Shown: positions 23,972-39,409, counted from the stretch's first letter. The stretch: 64,000 nucleotides of DNA from Adiantum capillus-veneris (GCA_014529385.2 CM043945.1:144052741-144116740), one strand, 5' to 3'. Made by a program: numbers and translations. The notes: a model not told the origin generated them from the sequence alone.

Positions 23972-24896
23972 ACGTGGGTGGTTGCAGATGATTTCTCTCT
24001 CTCTCAACGTGGGTGGCTGCATGGCAATTGGGTGCGATGCTAGGGGCTGCTTCATAGTTTTTTTTAAAACTTTTTCAGTGCAGGTGGAACGCGCAAGCCC
24101 TTCGCCCGCTTGGCTTATAGCAGTGATTGCTGATGATGCCCACCCTCGTTCGAATGCTGCAATCATTTCCCTTTTGAAAAGGGACTTCAGACGAGATGGA
24201 GGTAAATACGGAGATGAGAATATTCCTGGCTATTGAATAAGATTAAGAACCTACCAATATCAGTGTTCCAAACATATAATATTCCTTTTCAGTTTTTATA
24301 TTATTTTTCTCTATTTTGGGACTCCTTTTCCTCTTTCCTCAACTAGCCAAAAATGATTTACCATAATTTTTTTAAACATTAAATTATAGCAGGGCTGGCA
24401 GCGGCGTTGGTCGCACGTGCAATTGAAAAAATCAGTGTGGACTGGCAACGACGCCCGCAGTTTTGGGTTGTCGCCACTACGTCATGGCCTCGTCAGGAGC
24501 ATGCAGCTATACATGCTTGATTGGGTGGGCATAGGCCGGTGTTGCACGCTGGGTACACCGCCATGCATGGCGCTTCTCCAGTGCCTAGTACATCGATGGG
24601 GCCAGGAGGCAGGTGGCTTCTTAGTGGCTAGTACATCAACGTAGCCATGAGGCAGGTGGTTTTGGGCTTGCAACAGTGACGGTGGCAACATACCTGTAGC
24701 AGTGACGGCAGTAGAGGCAAGTAGTGATGAGAGTAGTGACGGGCAACAGTGCATGGCTGGTACAGCGATGGCCAGAGGAAAGTGGAGTTGGATGGTACCT
24801 TCCATGGCCCCTTCCCACTGTCTGTGCTCTAGTTCTACACCTACACCCAGCTCTCACATAGCAGAAGCGCCTTGCCCTCAATTGCAAAGAAAAGAA

Positions 24897-24931
<35 letters not shown>

Positions 24932-25323
24932 CCTGGGGAGCTACAACGTAGATTGATCAGCTGGTTGCAAGGGAGAGAACCGTCGAGCAGCTACAACGAC
25001 ATTGTCGAGAGTACCTTCAAATAACAAAAATAACATTAGCCCTCTACGTACTGTAGCAAGAGAGCAAAATACCCAGCTTACCTTGCAACAACGTCGTAGG
25101 GTAGCAGCAATGACCCTTTTCACTTGTATAGCTTTTATAGCAACGCATAGCATGCAAGGTGACTTGAAGCGTTTTCTTGCAAGGTTGCCTCCTCAGCTCA
25201 GCTCTTCTTCTCTTGCATTGTTGGCTCCTCAGCTGGCCTCGCCTGAATATTAATTTGAGCCAGAATTTGCTTTTAAAGACAGGTGGCAGCCTGAAATTCA
25301 GGCTCGCGCACACACACACACAT

Positions 25324-25356
<33 letters not shown>

Positions 25357-25859
25357 AGGCAGCTGGCCAAGTTCCACGTGTTGCAATTTTCAGGTTTAGG
25401 CTTTGGGGAGGAGAGAGAGCGCACACAGAAAATAGTATTCAGTTATAAATTAGGCACCGAGGCGGGTCATTGTCCAGTACAGTGGAGCTTAAATCTCATT
25501 GAATGCACAACAGAGGAGGCAAATCTGGCAATGGAACCGCCGTGCCAGTGTCCAGACCCGCTCTCATTCTCTTTCTATCTCTGTTTCTCTCCCCTTGCGT
25601 ATCGAGCTTGCAAGTTGCCATTGCTGCTTTTTGCGACGGCATCTATATACTGGTCATACACAATAGTACAACTTATCTCACCCTTTCTCCACACTTACAT
25701 GCAACCATCAGTAGCCTGCCACATTTGCCTCGGCAAGGTCCTGTAACGATTCCAACCTGCCTCGGTTACAAATGACACTAACTTCTAATTCATACTCAAC
25801 CTCAAGCTGCGTCCCTCTCTCTCTCTCTCCCCCCCCAAACAAAAAACGCCGCCGTTTTT
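23508..25859. other. Non-coding stretch with microsatellites
   Basis: No gene recognised. It holds (CT)n at 23882-23924 joined to (AC)n at 23925-23970, (GA)n at 24901-24928 and (GA)n at 25329-25356. The 189-codon plus-strand frame at 25177-25746 runs through a repeat and has no family features. Confidence 0.5.
23882..23970. repeat. Compound microsatellite (CT)n(AC)n
   Basis: About 43 bp of CT followed directly by about 46 bp of AC, both uninterrupted. Confidence 0.95.
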
Positions 25860-26075
25860 TGACCTAGTAGACAACAATTCACTCTTTTGATCATAACTTC
25901 TTCATCTGAACTCCGATTTGGGTGATCTATAGCCTCAATCGAAGAGCAAAAATCCCTCTTCTACACATTGATGTAAATATAGAAATTTGCAGAGTTATGG
26001 AAAGCATTTCTGTAACAGCATTTCCGAAGGGAAAAGGTTTAAGAAAATTTACTCTCATCTCTTATTTTACATACA

Positions 26076-27025
26076 ATGTCTTTCGGCACTCGCAAGGGTT
26101 CTTCTTCTTCAACAAGGTCCACAACCATTGTGGCCCAAATGATCCAAAATCTTCAAAGTGTGCAGATAGCAACACAACCATCCAACCAACGACATCGAAA
26201 ACCATGATCATGGCATACTTGGTATCATTGCAAGAGACCGTAAACAAACAAGGTGAAGACTTACGAGCCCTTGCAATGGAGAATGGCACACTAAGCGTAC
26301 GTGTGGTTGAGAATGAGAATCTCAAGAGGACACTTGAGATGCAAACAACATGTTTAATGCAACTTTAAGAGGAAGTCAAGGAATCTAAAAGCTCTCTTGT
26401 GGACTTGAATGCTTTGAAGGAGTGGATGAGCAAAGTAGAGCATGACCATGTATTGAAAGAGGAGAAATTGGACACCATGAGCCAGATGCATGCGACATGA
26501 AAAATGTATACAGAAATAAGTATTGGACTGATGTATGTGGTATCAATGTGGTTTCTAATTCTTCACTCATGCAAGATATGGTTCAACAAAGAATGTTGAG
26601 AATGTGGATGTGGAGGAGTTGAAGGAACGGGAGCCACGTTCCACGAACATTGTTATTCATGGAATTCCCGAGGAGAAGCTAGAGACACCTCCTTCTCTTG
26701 CCATTGTTATCGAAGATTTCTTCAAAACCCACTTTGGCATGTCCGGAGTTGTGATCTATGGATCACATAGAGTGGGGAAGCAAGGAGCTCCTCGCTCGGG
26801 AGAACGACCAATTGTATGCACCATGCCAAATGAGACCAAGTGAAAGATTATCCTTGATAATAGTTGGATCTATTTGAGGGATACAAAATGTTTTGTATGT
26901 GAACATCACACTCTTAAGCAACAAAATATGCATCACAAGACATATGAGGAAAAGAATAAGAAAAACAAGGAGATCTCTCATGAAGAAAATGTGCCCAAGG
27001 AGGAAGCAAGTCCCTCGAGCAAATA
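26076..27025 (+). pseudogene. LINE ORF1: coiled coil plus RRM-like RNA-binding protein
   Basis: ORF1 proteins of this type form trimers through a coiled coil and bind the LINE RNA. The likely start is the ATG at 26076 (MSFGTRKGSSSSTRSTTIVA). After a frameshift near 26205 the frame gives a heptad-like region with LVSLQETVNKQGEDLRALAM and, further on, LVDLNALKEWMSKVEHDHVL. From 26604 the RRM-like part begins (RSTNIVIHGIPEEK) and continues with GSHRVGKQGAPRSGERPIVC. A stop at 26841 interrupts it; the same frame goes on with KIILDNSWIYLRDTKCFVCE and a Lys/Glu-rich tail. The pattern RxxNIVIHGIPE...RVG...RPI is that of L1-type ORF1 proteins rather than the zinc-knuckle ORF1 of many plant LINEs. Confidence 0.7.
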
Positions 27026-27061
27026 GGGATGCGTGACCTATGAGACCGAGTTACAATTGAA

Positions 27062-30000
27062 AATATGCTTTTAGAATTGTAATGAATACCCATGGAATGC
27101 GGGGTTGGTATTGATGAACTAACAAGCAAAGCCGATGTTGTACTTCTTGTTGAAACTTGGGATCATGATACACAAAGGATTAACAGCTTGGAGAATTATA
27201 ATGTACATTCATTGATGTGGTCAAAGAATCTTAAGCAACGAAGAGGACAAGGAGTGGTAGCACGTATGGTTAAGAAATGATTGGAAGATTTTGTATCAAT
27301 TGTGAAAGATGACAAGTACAAACATTATGTATGGATGAAAATTATGACACCAAAAAGAGCACCCATTTTTGTAGCCGGTTGCTACATTCCTCATCATGAT
27401 TCTCCCTTTTATGCTTGCATGGATAGAGATTAGCCATTTTTTGCTTTAGAAGAAGACATTGCTTATTTCAAAGGTGAAGGTGATGTTATTGTATTTGGGG
27501 ATATGAATACTCACACAAAAACATTACAACATGATACTCAACAATCTGATATGCCATGCATTTCAAGGGAGTTGGAGGAAGTTCACTTGTATGATCGTTC
27601 TTCAATGGATGATAAAGAGCCGGATCACTATGGAAATTTACTTTTACACATGTGTAATAGCACGGATATTCTCATTGCCAATGGTATATCTTTGTGGAGT
27701 GGAACCAATGGATTTACAAGTAGGAGACATAATGGGAACAGTGTGATTGACTATATGCTACTATCCGAAGCCATCATGTATCCTATAAAGAGTTTTATGT
27801 TTGGACAATGGACCCCAAAATCTGACCATCGCACCTTATGTATTGACCTTTCATGTGGGGAAGCAACTAAGCATGATAATCTCAGCCAAGGGAAAGAGAA
27901 ATTATCACTATGTATGGATTTGAAACGGGTACCAATGTACATTGAAATGGTTGAGAAAAAATTATGGATGAAAAAGCTTCAATATGATGCACCATTTGAA
28001 ACTAAATGGGAAGCTTTCAAGAAAGTTATTTGTTCTTGTGCCAAAGAATGCTTTTCTATCAGGCATCTCCATGGTATCAACAAAGATAGATCACCCAAAA
28101 GGTGGTTTGATAAAGAATGTTAAGATGCTCGAAAGTCCTTGATAAATCTTGATGCAACTATGGACAAAGAAAACTATCAAAGTCATTTGCATACATACAA
28201 GGCATTGATTCAAAAGAAGAGAAGAAGATGGAAAGTAAAGCAACAAATTTTTCAAATCCAAGAAAAGGCACATGCATGTGGAAGATTTTGGAGAAACAGC
28301 TTGAGGGGCAAGCGGGTTGAGAATTTTGGTAACTTGAGTCTTGTGGATATGTACACACATTGTATGCAATTATATGAGCAAGAAAATGCTGAAAAAATAC
28401 CATTTTATGGTTCACTCCCATGTATGCCCTCTTTTTTTACTATTGAGGATGTATGCGATGGGCTTGAAAAGTTGGCCACTCACAAAGCGGGAGATCTTCA
28501 AGGTATCAAGCCGGAGATGATCAAATGGACGGGAGATTTTACCCATGAGTGGATGTGTGATATATTCAACCTTGCACTTCAACATGGTATGCCTTATGAT
28601 TGGAGTATTAATTGGGTTAAGCCTTTGCATAAAGGAGGGGATGTAAAGAATGTAAACAACTACCAGACTATAATGATTGAGTCTCTTATGGCAAAGTTGT
28701 TTGGGGGCATAATGGAGATGAAATTGAGTGATTGGAATTTGGGCTGAAGATAATGACAAGAGTGCAAAGGAACAAACGGGTTTTCGTTGATGCCATAGCA
28801 CCATTGATCATCTTGTCACTCTTCGTGTTCTCATGGAGGAAAGTCGATTGAAAGGCAAACGATTGTATTGTTGTTTTGTGGACTTTAAGAAAGCCTTTGA
28901 TATGATTCCACGTAACAATTTGGGGAGAAGGATGTAAGAACTCCAAGTGCCAAGTGAGTTTATGCTTGCGGTTTCTCGAATCTATGCGAAGGTGATTTGT
29001 CAATTACGCATGGGAAGAGAAATTTCATAAATCTTTCTAAGCACTATTGGGGTTAAACAAGGATGTCCATTGTCACCAACTCTCTTTGGTCTATGCATCG
29101 ATCAATTGGAACAAATGGTACTTGACTTTATGCAAGAAGAAGGCATTGAAGAGGTCACTATTTGCAATGTGGTAATCATGATTTTGTTGTATGCGGATGA
29201 TGTAGTGCTTCTAGCACACACTTTAGAAGATGCGCAAAAGCTTATGGTTGTCCTTGAGAACTTTTGCTTGCATAGTGGGATGATTGTGAATGAATCCAAA
29301 ACAAAGGTTATGCTTGTGAAAACCAACCATAAGGAGAAGTCATGCTTTGTGTACAACAACGAAACACTTGAGGTTGTTGAGAGCTTTAAGTACCTTGGCC
29401 TTGAGGTTCCGCCCAATCACAAGTGGCATGAATGTGCTATGCATTGTTTGGAAGCTGGAAAGAGAGCATATTATGCATTTAAGAACATGTGTAATGCGGG
29501 AAACATCAAGTGTTGGGTTCTCAAGATATATCTTTTTGATGCATTGGTGACACATGCTCTTCTATATGGAGTTGAAGTGTGGGGCAAGAGCATCTCAAAC
29601 TCTACTTGGAAAGAGTTTGAGAATGTCCAAAAGCGTTTTCTTACAAACTTTCTCTAAGTGAAGACACAAACACCATATATGCTCCTACTTCTTGAGTCGG
29701 GATGTCTTCCAATTGAGGTTATGGGCATGGAAAGGGTTGTGGAGTACATGATAAATATGCGTCAAAACCCCTCACATCGACTTCCTACAATTGCATGGGA
29801 AGCAAGAAAAGAAGTTCAAAAGATGCATAAAAGCAAGATCTTGAGCATGGGATGGATGCAAGATGTAAAGAAGTGGGTTGGAAAATGGGATGCATTACAC
29901 TTGCTACATGATGCTTCAATTGACTCCCAAGTGAATGAAGCTTTTCTACAATGCTAGTGTATTATGGCTTGGGAGAAATCCGGTGGGTCTTGCTTCATAC

Positions 30001-30375
30001 ATTACACCACCCATATTGCCCCCAACTACAAAACCATGTTCTTTGCTGAAAGAGGAAACCATACTCACACTTAGATGCTTGAGACTATCCCCTTGTCGAC
30101 GATACGCGCTATCGCAGCCATTCGGCTTAGCTCCCATTTCCTTCGATGCCAGATAGGGCATTGGGGCAATGGAGAAGAGTAAAATCAACTGTGCACATTA
30201 TGCTCACTGTAAGTTCGAGAGTCTGAGTACCAGACACTACTAGAGTGCTCAGATTTTGGTCACATCCGAACTTGCTTCTCTCACATTTTCAGCCATAACT
30301 TAGACCTACACACTTTCCTCTCCCAGCCAAAGTGTGGAATCTCCATTGCGACTTTCATCACCACAATTTTGGAGC
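27062..30375 (+). pseudogene. LINE ORF2: endonuclease and reverse transcriptase
   Basis: ORF2 nicks target DNA and copies the LINE RNA there. The apurinic-type endonuclease occupies about 27062-27900: VVLLVETWD, FGDMN (27496-27510), NSVIDYMLLS and SDHRTL are recognisable. Stops lie near 27278 and 27431 and at 28121, all in one frame. The reverse transcriptase follows in that frame to 28747 (LATHKAGDLQGIKPEMIKW), then shifts frame: CCFVDFKKAFDMIP, GVKQGCPLSPTLFGLCIDQL and the catalytic YADD at 29190-29201. The thumb and connection run to 29957. The end (about 29958-30375) shows LSSHFLRCQIGHWG and a Cys-rich LCTLCSL...LLECSDFGHIRTC zinc-binding region. One frameshift (about 28743) and at least six stops disable it. 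Confidence 0.9.
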
Positions 30376-30477
30376 ATCGAGAGTCACTCATCAGCCATAC
30401 ACATACTACATCACATGTAACTTTGGTCCCATAGTTCATATTTGACCTCTGAGTTAGATAATAAAATCTATCTATTA

Positions 30478-32290
<1,813 letters not shown>

Positions 32291-32365
32291 AATCCCCCCT
32301 GGAGTGATGCGGTGAACGAGAGCTGGCACATGAGTAAAGGGAAGTGCCATGCCCTGAGGACAGGA

Positions 32366-35300
32366 TCAGTCCACAAAGGGGAGTAAGCCCAAAGATTTGC
32401 GGAAAGATTCAAGCTTCTCACGAGACAATGCCTTTGTGAAAAGATCTGCAAGGTTGTCCTGTGTTGGCACATAAGCCAAGCTGATCTCTCCTGCTGAGAG
32501 CCTCTCCCTGACATAGTGGTAATGCACCTCAATGTGCTTTGTGCGAGCATGAAAAACTGGGTTTCTCGCAACTGCCAATGCGCTCTGACTGTTAGTGTAG
32601 ATAGTGTTGGCAGTGTCTTGTCCAACACCCAAATCAGCCATAAGGCGTCTGAGCCATACACACTCAACCATAGCTGTGAAGACTGCCCTGTACTCAGCCT
32701 CACAACCGGAAGTGGCCACAGTAGGTTGCTTCTTGCTCAACCATGATATACATGAATTGCCAAGCATGAAACAAAAACCGCTTGTGGACACTCTCGTGTC
32801 AAAACAACCAGCCCAATCTGAGTCCAAAAAAGCATGTAAGTCTGGCAGCAATGATCCCCCCTTGGGAAAAAATAAGCCAAGATGTAAAGTGCCACTAAGG
32901 TAGCGGAAAATCCTCTTGACAGCCTGCCAATGCTTAGACCTTGGGCTATGGATAAATCTGCTGACCTGTGAGACTGCAAACTGAATATCCGGCCTTGTGT
33001 TGCATACATAAATGAGGCAGCCAACAGTAGTTTGGTAAAGAGTGACATCAGCAGGATCGCCAGCATCATGTAGACTCAACTTCAAACTTGTTTCCATGGG
33101 AGTGACAATAGGTTTGCAATCCTCAAGTCCAAACTTACATAGCAATGTCTCTATGTAACTTTTCTGACACAAGGCAATTCCACCATCACACTGCTTAAAC
33201 TGTATAACCAAGTAATGATGCAACAGCCCCAAATCTTTCATCTTGAAAGTAGCATTCAAATCAGCCTTAAATTTAGCAATATGTCTCTCATTTGGTCCAG
33301 TGATCAACAAATCATCGACATAAAGAACCACAATGAGAAATACATCATCCTCACGCTTTACATACAATGTGCTTTCTGTTGGACTGTTATGAAAGCCTCG
33401 TTTAACCAATTGAGTGTCATCTTTCTCATACCAAGCACGAGGAGATTGCTTCAACCCATACAAAGCCTTCTTACATTTGCACACTTTGTCCTCTTGTCCT
33501 TTTATGACAAAACCGCGAGGCTGCGTTACATAAACTTCCTCAAATATGTCACCATTCAAGAAAGCAGTAACAATGTCTGATTGATGTACATCCCAACCAA
33601 AATGAGCTGCCAATGCACAGTAGTCATACGACAAGTGGGAGAAAAAGTCTCTTCATAATCTATGCCTTTTTGCTGTGCATAACCCTTTGCAACAAGTCGA
33701 GCCTTATGGCGATCGATCTCACCATCCGGCTTGCGTTTCAACTTGTAAACCCACTTCGTACCAATGGCCTTTTTGCCAGGAGGCAAATCACATAAAGTCC
33801 ATGTGTCATTTTCTATAAGTGCATCATATTCTGATTGCATGGCAGCCATCCAATTTTTTGAATTCTGTGCTTCATCAAAAGACAGAGGCTCCTCAACATC
33901 ATGTAAACTAGACACAGCCAAAGCATAACAATCTGATGCATAAGATGCATGGCGAGAGCCTGAACGAGTACGATTAGACAAAGGTGCATCCAATTTACTT
34001 TCATGCAAAGTGTGCACCATTCATTTTGACATACCTCTAGCCTGCTCATTTTCAGCCCTTTCCTCATCAAGTACATCATGTACATCTGCATCAGTAATAG
34101 GTTGATCTAAAACATTTTCAGAAACCCCCATAGGCTGTACATTTGCCTCATTGGAACTTAAATACGTATGTCCACCACTGAAAAGAGGCAACAAAGTGTC
34201 ATAAATGTCGTGTGAGCTTACATTACTGTCTCTAGTACATGACAACAAGGGCTGAAAAGAATCTTCCACAAACCTGTAAGCTCACAACCTGTTTGCGGAT
34301 GATACAACTTGTAACCTTTGCTTTCAGCACTATAACCAACAAAAATACATTTGACAGCCTTATCATCCAATTTTATGCGCTGCACTTGTGGCACCAAAGC
34401 ATATGCCAAACAACCAAAAACACACATGTGCTCAATAGAAGGCTTTTTATCATGCCATGCTTCATATGGAGTAATAGACTGCAAAGCTTTCGTAGGACAC
34501 CTATTAAGTACATAAGTGGCACACATGATGGCCTCAAGCCAAAACGAATGCGGTAAAGCTTGACTTTTGACCATACATCGTGCCATTTCCGTCAGTGACC
34601 TGTTTTTCCTATCAACAACACCATTTTGCTGAGGTGTATAAGGCACTGTACATTGGTGTTTTATCCCATGACTAGCCAGAAATGCATTAAATTCATGAGA
34701 CATATACTCCCCCCCTCGATCGGAACGGAGGGTGCCCATAGTACATTTCGAGACATTTTCAGCCATAGCCAGAAATTGTTTGAAGCACATAAAAACTTCG
34801 GACTTCGCTTTAAGCGGAAATACCCATGCATGCCTAGAGTAGTCATCAATGAAAGTCACGAAGTACAGGTAATTGCCCAAGGATGGAGTTTGCATGGGCC
34901 CACAAACATCACTATGCACAAGCTGCACCCTGCATGTGGCCCGAACTGAACCATCCTTTGGAAACTTAGAACGCTGCATCTTACCTAAAATATAGCGTTC
35001 ACAAACATGTTTGACATGTGCTTCAAGAGGGGGCAAAGAAGCAACCATATCAGATTTCTGTAAACGCAGAAAACTGGCAAAATTCAGATGACCAAAACGT
35101 GCATGCCAAAGTTTTTCATCTGAAATAGCCATTGAATCTGCAACAGCATTTGCAAAATTTTGTCCACACTTGTTATACAAAGTGAGCTTATTTATACAAC
35201 CCACGGCACAAAAGCCCAGATGCAACAATTTCATCACCAAAACTGAGATCATGAACTGTGCATCTGTCATCCACAAATTTGACTACAAGTCCAAGTCTAG

Positions 35301-36630
35301 CAAGTGCAGATACAGACAAGAGATTCTTCTTGATCCCAGGTACATAAAGTGCATCAACAAGTGTGAAGGAACTGCCATTAGCAGTAGTGAGCACAATCTT
35401 TCCAACTCCCTGAACTGGATAAGAGGCGTTGTTGGCACAAGTGACTGAATTCCCATGAGGGACTGACTCGAGAGAGGTAAACAATTCACGATGTGAGGTA
35501 ATGTGCTTTGTAGCACCACTGTCGAAATACCACACATGTGAATCTGTAGCAACTAACAAGCATGCATCATGGACAACAGGATTGTAAGTGCACTCTGCGC
35601 TAAAAGCCCATTCTGCATCAACATCAGCAACACAGTCTCCTTTCACAGAAGACTCAACAATGGATGCATTTGTAGTGGAGCCAGCATTTGCAGTGGAACC
35701 ACCCTCTTTCTTCTTAGCCTCTTTGGCCTTCAACTTAGGACATGACTTGATCAAGTGATCATTAGCTTTACAATAATGGCAACGCATCTTCTCTTTGCCC
35801 TTATCACCAGAATCGCTAGACGAAGTGCTGCCAGCAAAAGCATTAGGAACAGAATTTTTGCCACTCGCAGTAGAACCATAAGAAGTGGCTACATTACTGT
35901 TACCACCCTTTCTTTGAGAAACAATAAAAGCCTGTTCAACTGCACGCTGCCTAGTCCTATTTTTTCTAGAAAGTGACTCTTGCAACAACAATGTGCATAA
36001 TGCATCAAACTTGACAACTTCAGGATTTCCTTGGGTCATCAGTCTCCAAGTAATAGCAAAAGTCTGGTAGGAATCTGGTAAGGCATCAAGAACAGTCTGC
36101 ACAAGGGAACTGTCTGAAATGACTTCACTTGCAGAAATAAGTTGCTCTTTGATATCCTTGAAACTAGAAAGGAAAGTGTCCATATCATCTTCCTCATGCA
36201 TAATCTTCGACTCCAGCTCTTTACACAGCAATGCAATTTTAGGCTCATTGTGGCTTTCATAAAGACCTGCTAGAATATCCCAAGCCTGTTTTGCAGATTT
36301 TGCTGAACGGATGTGAGGAACAATGGTGCGCTTCACAGACAACGCAATCAACGCATGAGCCTGCGTATCCTTAACATCCCAACGAGCTTGTTCTGCCGTA
36401 GGCAAAACAACTCTAATAGCTGCAGTCCTTGCAGCAAGACCTGGAACATCCTCAACATCGCCTACATCCTCAGAACCAAGACGTACATCAATGCCCTGCA
36501 CAATGTTCCAGACACCCTTTGACACAAGAACATGTTGCATCATATAAGACCACATAGGGTAGTTGTCCCCATCCAACCTGTCCTCGGCAGCAAACATCTT
36601 GAACACATCTGTGTTGTTGTTGTCAGTCAT
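32366..36630 (-). pseudogene. Copia gag-pol polyprotein, copy 1, broken
   Basis: The likely start is the ATG at 36630 (MTDNNNTDVFKMF). Gag carries one CCHC knuckle, CHYCKANDHLIKSCP (about 35740-35785). The protease site DSGAT is near 35520. A 4-bp insertion around 35190 relative to copy 2 shifts the frame before the integrase. The integrase zinc motif HARFGHLN...CERYILGK has lost its last Cys (Tyr), and the catalytic residues are VHSD, RSDRGGEY and, in place of the expected Glu, Asp in VVDRKNR. A garbled stretch near 34290 and a stop at about 34021 follow. The reverse transcriptase starts with WVYKLKRKPDGEIDRHKARL, has a 13-bp deletion near 33620, then runs open through YVDDLL (about 33313-33324) to the RNase H part (SDWAGC, TNSQSALA, IEVHYHYVRE) and stops at 32366. 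Confidence 0.92.
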
Positions 36631-36975
36631 GGTAAAGGCTGCACCTAATGTGAAAACTGCTCGAAAATAGGAGAAACGGAGCGAGAACAACCTGTGCTAT
36701 ATAGCACAAACCGTAGAAGACTAGAAGGCACCTGTTATGCAGAAAATGGCACTGACAGAAATTCTGCACAAAATGACGAAATAGCCTGTGCAGAATTGCT
36801 TGTAGTGGAAACGGAGGCCGAAATGAGCCCAAATCAAAATTCTGAGCAGACCAAGCTCGTCGAGCTTACCCAAAATACTTGTCGACATACGAACGCTCGC
36901 CAAAGCTCACTGAAATCGGAGAAAGTGAGCAGGCGTGTGCTGGAGCAGCTGGCGACTAAACTCGGGAGGACGTGA

Positions 36976-36990
36976 CCTGCTCTGATACCA
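36976..36990 (-). other. Primer-binding site of Copia copy 1
   Basis: Minus strand TGGTATCAGAGCAGG, two bases inside the right LTR; the first 12 bases match initiator-Met tRNA. Confidence 0.92.
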
Positions 36991-36992
36991 AT

Positions 36993-37219
36993 TGTTGGAA
37001 TTAGGGTTGTAGAGAAACACACACAGCTTGGAGAAGATGAAGGAAGCGCAAGGCACACAATAGAGAGTGTGTTACTTAGTGTGTATTGGAAAGATCGATA
37101 GCCCTAGAATGATGGGCGTATATACAATGCACTGGGGAAAAAACCTCCTAAAGAGGGAAAAAATGCCACGGCGGTCCTAGTGTGTTCACACACATCACTA
37201 CCACATGTATATGGTAACA
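36993..37219 (-). repeat. 5' LTR of Copia copy 1
   Basis: 227 bp, TGTTGGAATTAGGG to TATGGTAACA on the plus strand; the partner of 32064-32290. Confidence 0.93.
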
Positions 37220-37967
37220 AGAGAGACAGAGAGAGAGAGGCCGTCGAATGTTATCCTTTCCCTATCCCCATGCTATATAAGCACCTCTTGCACTTTGTAG
37301 TTTTTCCTTCCATAGCGGAATGTCTACCTTTGAACTCAACCTCTCCAACAGCCTCAAGTCCTGGAGCTCCATGTGCCATTGTTGCCTTGGCAAGGTCCTG
37401 TAATTGGTTGCTTTGCCATATCTCAATCATGTGGATAAGGCAATCACTCAAAGATGAGGTGAAGATAAGGCTCACCTCTCAAGCCATGTGTTGTTCATAT
37501 GGATGCAAATCTCTTATCCTTCACCTCTGCTATCAAACCAAAAGGTTTTTCTATAAGATGCTCCCTGCTTAGACCTTTGCAAGAATCAATTCATCTCTCC
37601 TTCTTAGGCCTTGCTGTCATGTCCAAGAAATCTCTTCATACAATACTGTATCAGTGTATTGGGCTTGAATGTACGATGTGAGTCTTTGGAGGTATTGTAT
37701 GCGTGTTGTATTTGGAAAAGGCTACAAAGATTCTATGGTCGCATCTTGCAGGCAACTACTTGCATCGCATTTAGGGAGATAAGGGCATGAAAAGAAGACT
37801 CCATTGAAGACTTCTAAGCTAGGATGTGGTTTCTTGGACTATAGTAGAGATAAAAAATGAGAGATGAATGTATGTATCACTATGTATGTATGTATGCTTT
37901 TTCATCTTCAACTTTATAAGAAAGGTGAATTGAAAGTTATTGAGGTGGGATTACTCTAAGCCTATGG

Positions 37968-38016
<49 letters not shown>

Positions 38017-39400
38017 TTTTCTTGATATGCTTTTATGAAATTTATCAAGAGTGATGGGTTTGAGGGTAAGAGGGGCCATGTCGCAGCCGTCGAAGGCGGC
38101 ACCGTTTTACTAGTATGGTTGATAAGTGACCACTCAGTAGCAAAGTGAAGGCTCACATTAAACAATGTTCAAAGAACAAGGTTAAGACTTCACGATGGCC
38201 TCAAGAAGGCAACATTTTATCTGTAATAAAGTGAGTGATTATTACAACACATTTGACATGTTAATGGATCAGGTCTCTATTCGGGAAAAATGTGTCTCAG
38301 TTTAATATCATGCTATTTTCAATTTCAAAAATGTCGATTGAGAGAAAGTGAAAAAGGAGAAATTCTGTCCAAAAAAAAAGAAAGTGTAAAAACCTAAAAA
38401 ATAAATTTATTTTTTAAACATTTCCTCTTAACAAATTTAAAAAAAGAATTTTGTATATTTAGAAAATTGATTTTTTCCAAACACTTTAATGGAGGGGGAG
38501 GGAGAGAGGGAGAGAGAGAGAGAGAGAGAGAGACAAGTGAACGTGCGCACACACATACACACATTTTTTTAATAAAAATGTTCAAATAAGTATAGTAGAG
38601 TTTGAAATGTCACCAATTATAGTTAATGTGATGGTAACCTTTGGATGGTGAGAGGTGCAAAGAAGAATTACAAGTTTTCTCTACCACTCCCCTTCGGTGT
38701 ATTTTTTACAAGCTCGATTAATTTAACCTCATTCCCACATGAAAATAACATTTACAAATTAAAAACAAGGTAAAAGTTCACTATGGCCTACATTAGCTAT
38801 TGAGAAGTCTTTAATATTTATAAGAGAATTCTTTTGAGAGAGAAATTGAGAAAGAGACAATAGCTTTTTAAAACATTTTTTGTCACACTAAAGTATTATT
38901 GGCCTGCGAAAGGCCATAGGGTTTTAGGTGCAAACTTGTTGCAAACCTCACGCCGTTTGTTGTTGTTGTTGGATGGCTGCCACGTGTCATTAGGTTTTCT
39001 AAAGGTTCATTTGGCACAATTTGCAACCCCTTTTCGTGTTGCTCTTGGCGGGTCTCGTCCCTTTATGCCCTGCTCCTACCAAAGAAGGTGGCATGTGCAA
39101 CGGGTGCCGTCCTTTCAAGAAGATGGCGCACAACAAGTATGCTCTTTTCGTGCTGCTCCTGCCAGAGGACATGGTGCAATGGTGCAGGTGTTCGATACAG
39201 CAGTGGTGCTTGTTTAATGCCGAAGGCGGGCGCTATCTGGATGCTTTTCAAGATACTTGAACCGTATGCTTTTAGGGGCGACTGCATTCAATGGCGTCCT
39301 TGTGTAGCCTCAGGTGGTGAGCGCTGTTTGTCTTCATTCTCTATGCTTGAGAGCATGTGTTGGAATGCAATGCTTAGAATAGAACAATCCACGTGCTCAT
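37220..39400. other. Non-coding stretch with GA arrays
   Basis: It starts with the GA-rich target tract of the Copia insertion. (GA)n arrays lie at 37972-38014 and about 38500-38532. The remaining open frames are short and unrecognised. From about 38930 the base composition becomes more GC-rich and may already belong to the Helitron that follows. Confidence 0.5.
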
Positions 39401-39409
39401 TGTAGCTTG

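Larger units (their letters stand above)
25860..30470 (+). mobile_element. LINE (non-LTR retrotransposon), near full length, decayed
   Basis: Ordered as a 5' leader (from about 25860), ORF1 with coiled coil and RRM-like domain, then ORF2 with endonuclease, reverse transcriptase and a C-terminal zinc-binding region. An AATAAA-like signal lies at 30460 and a (TG)n run follows at about 30479, which may be the tail. Neither end is proven, because I see no target duplication. Many stops and one clear frameshift make it immobile. Confidence 0.85.

Noticed and set aside
25177-25746. 189-codon plus-strand frame as a gene
   Set aside because: It spans an AC and a GA array and has no recognisable features.
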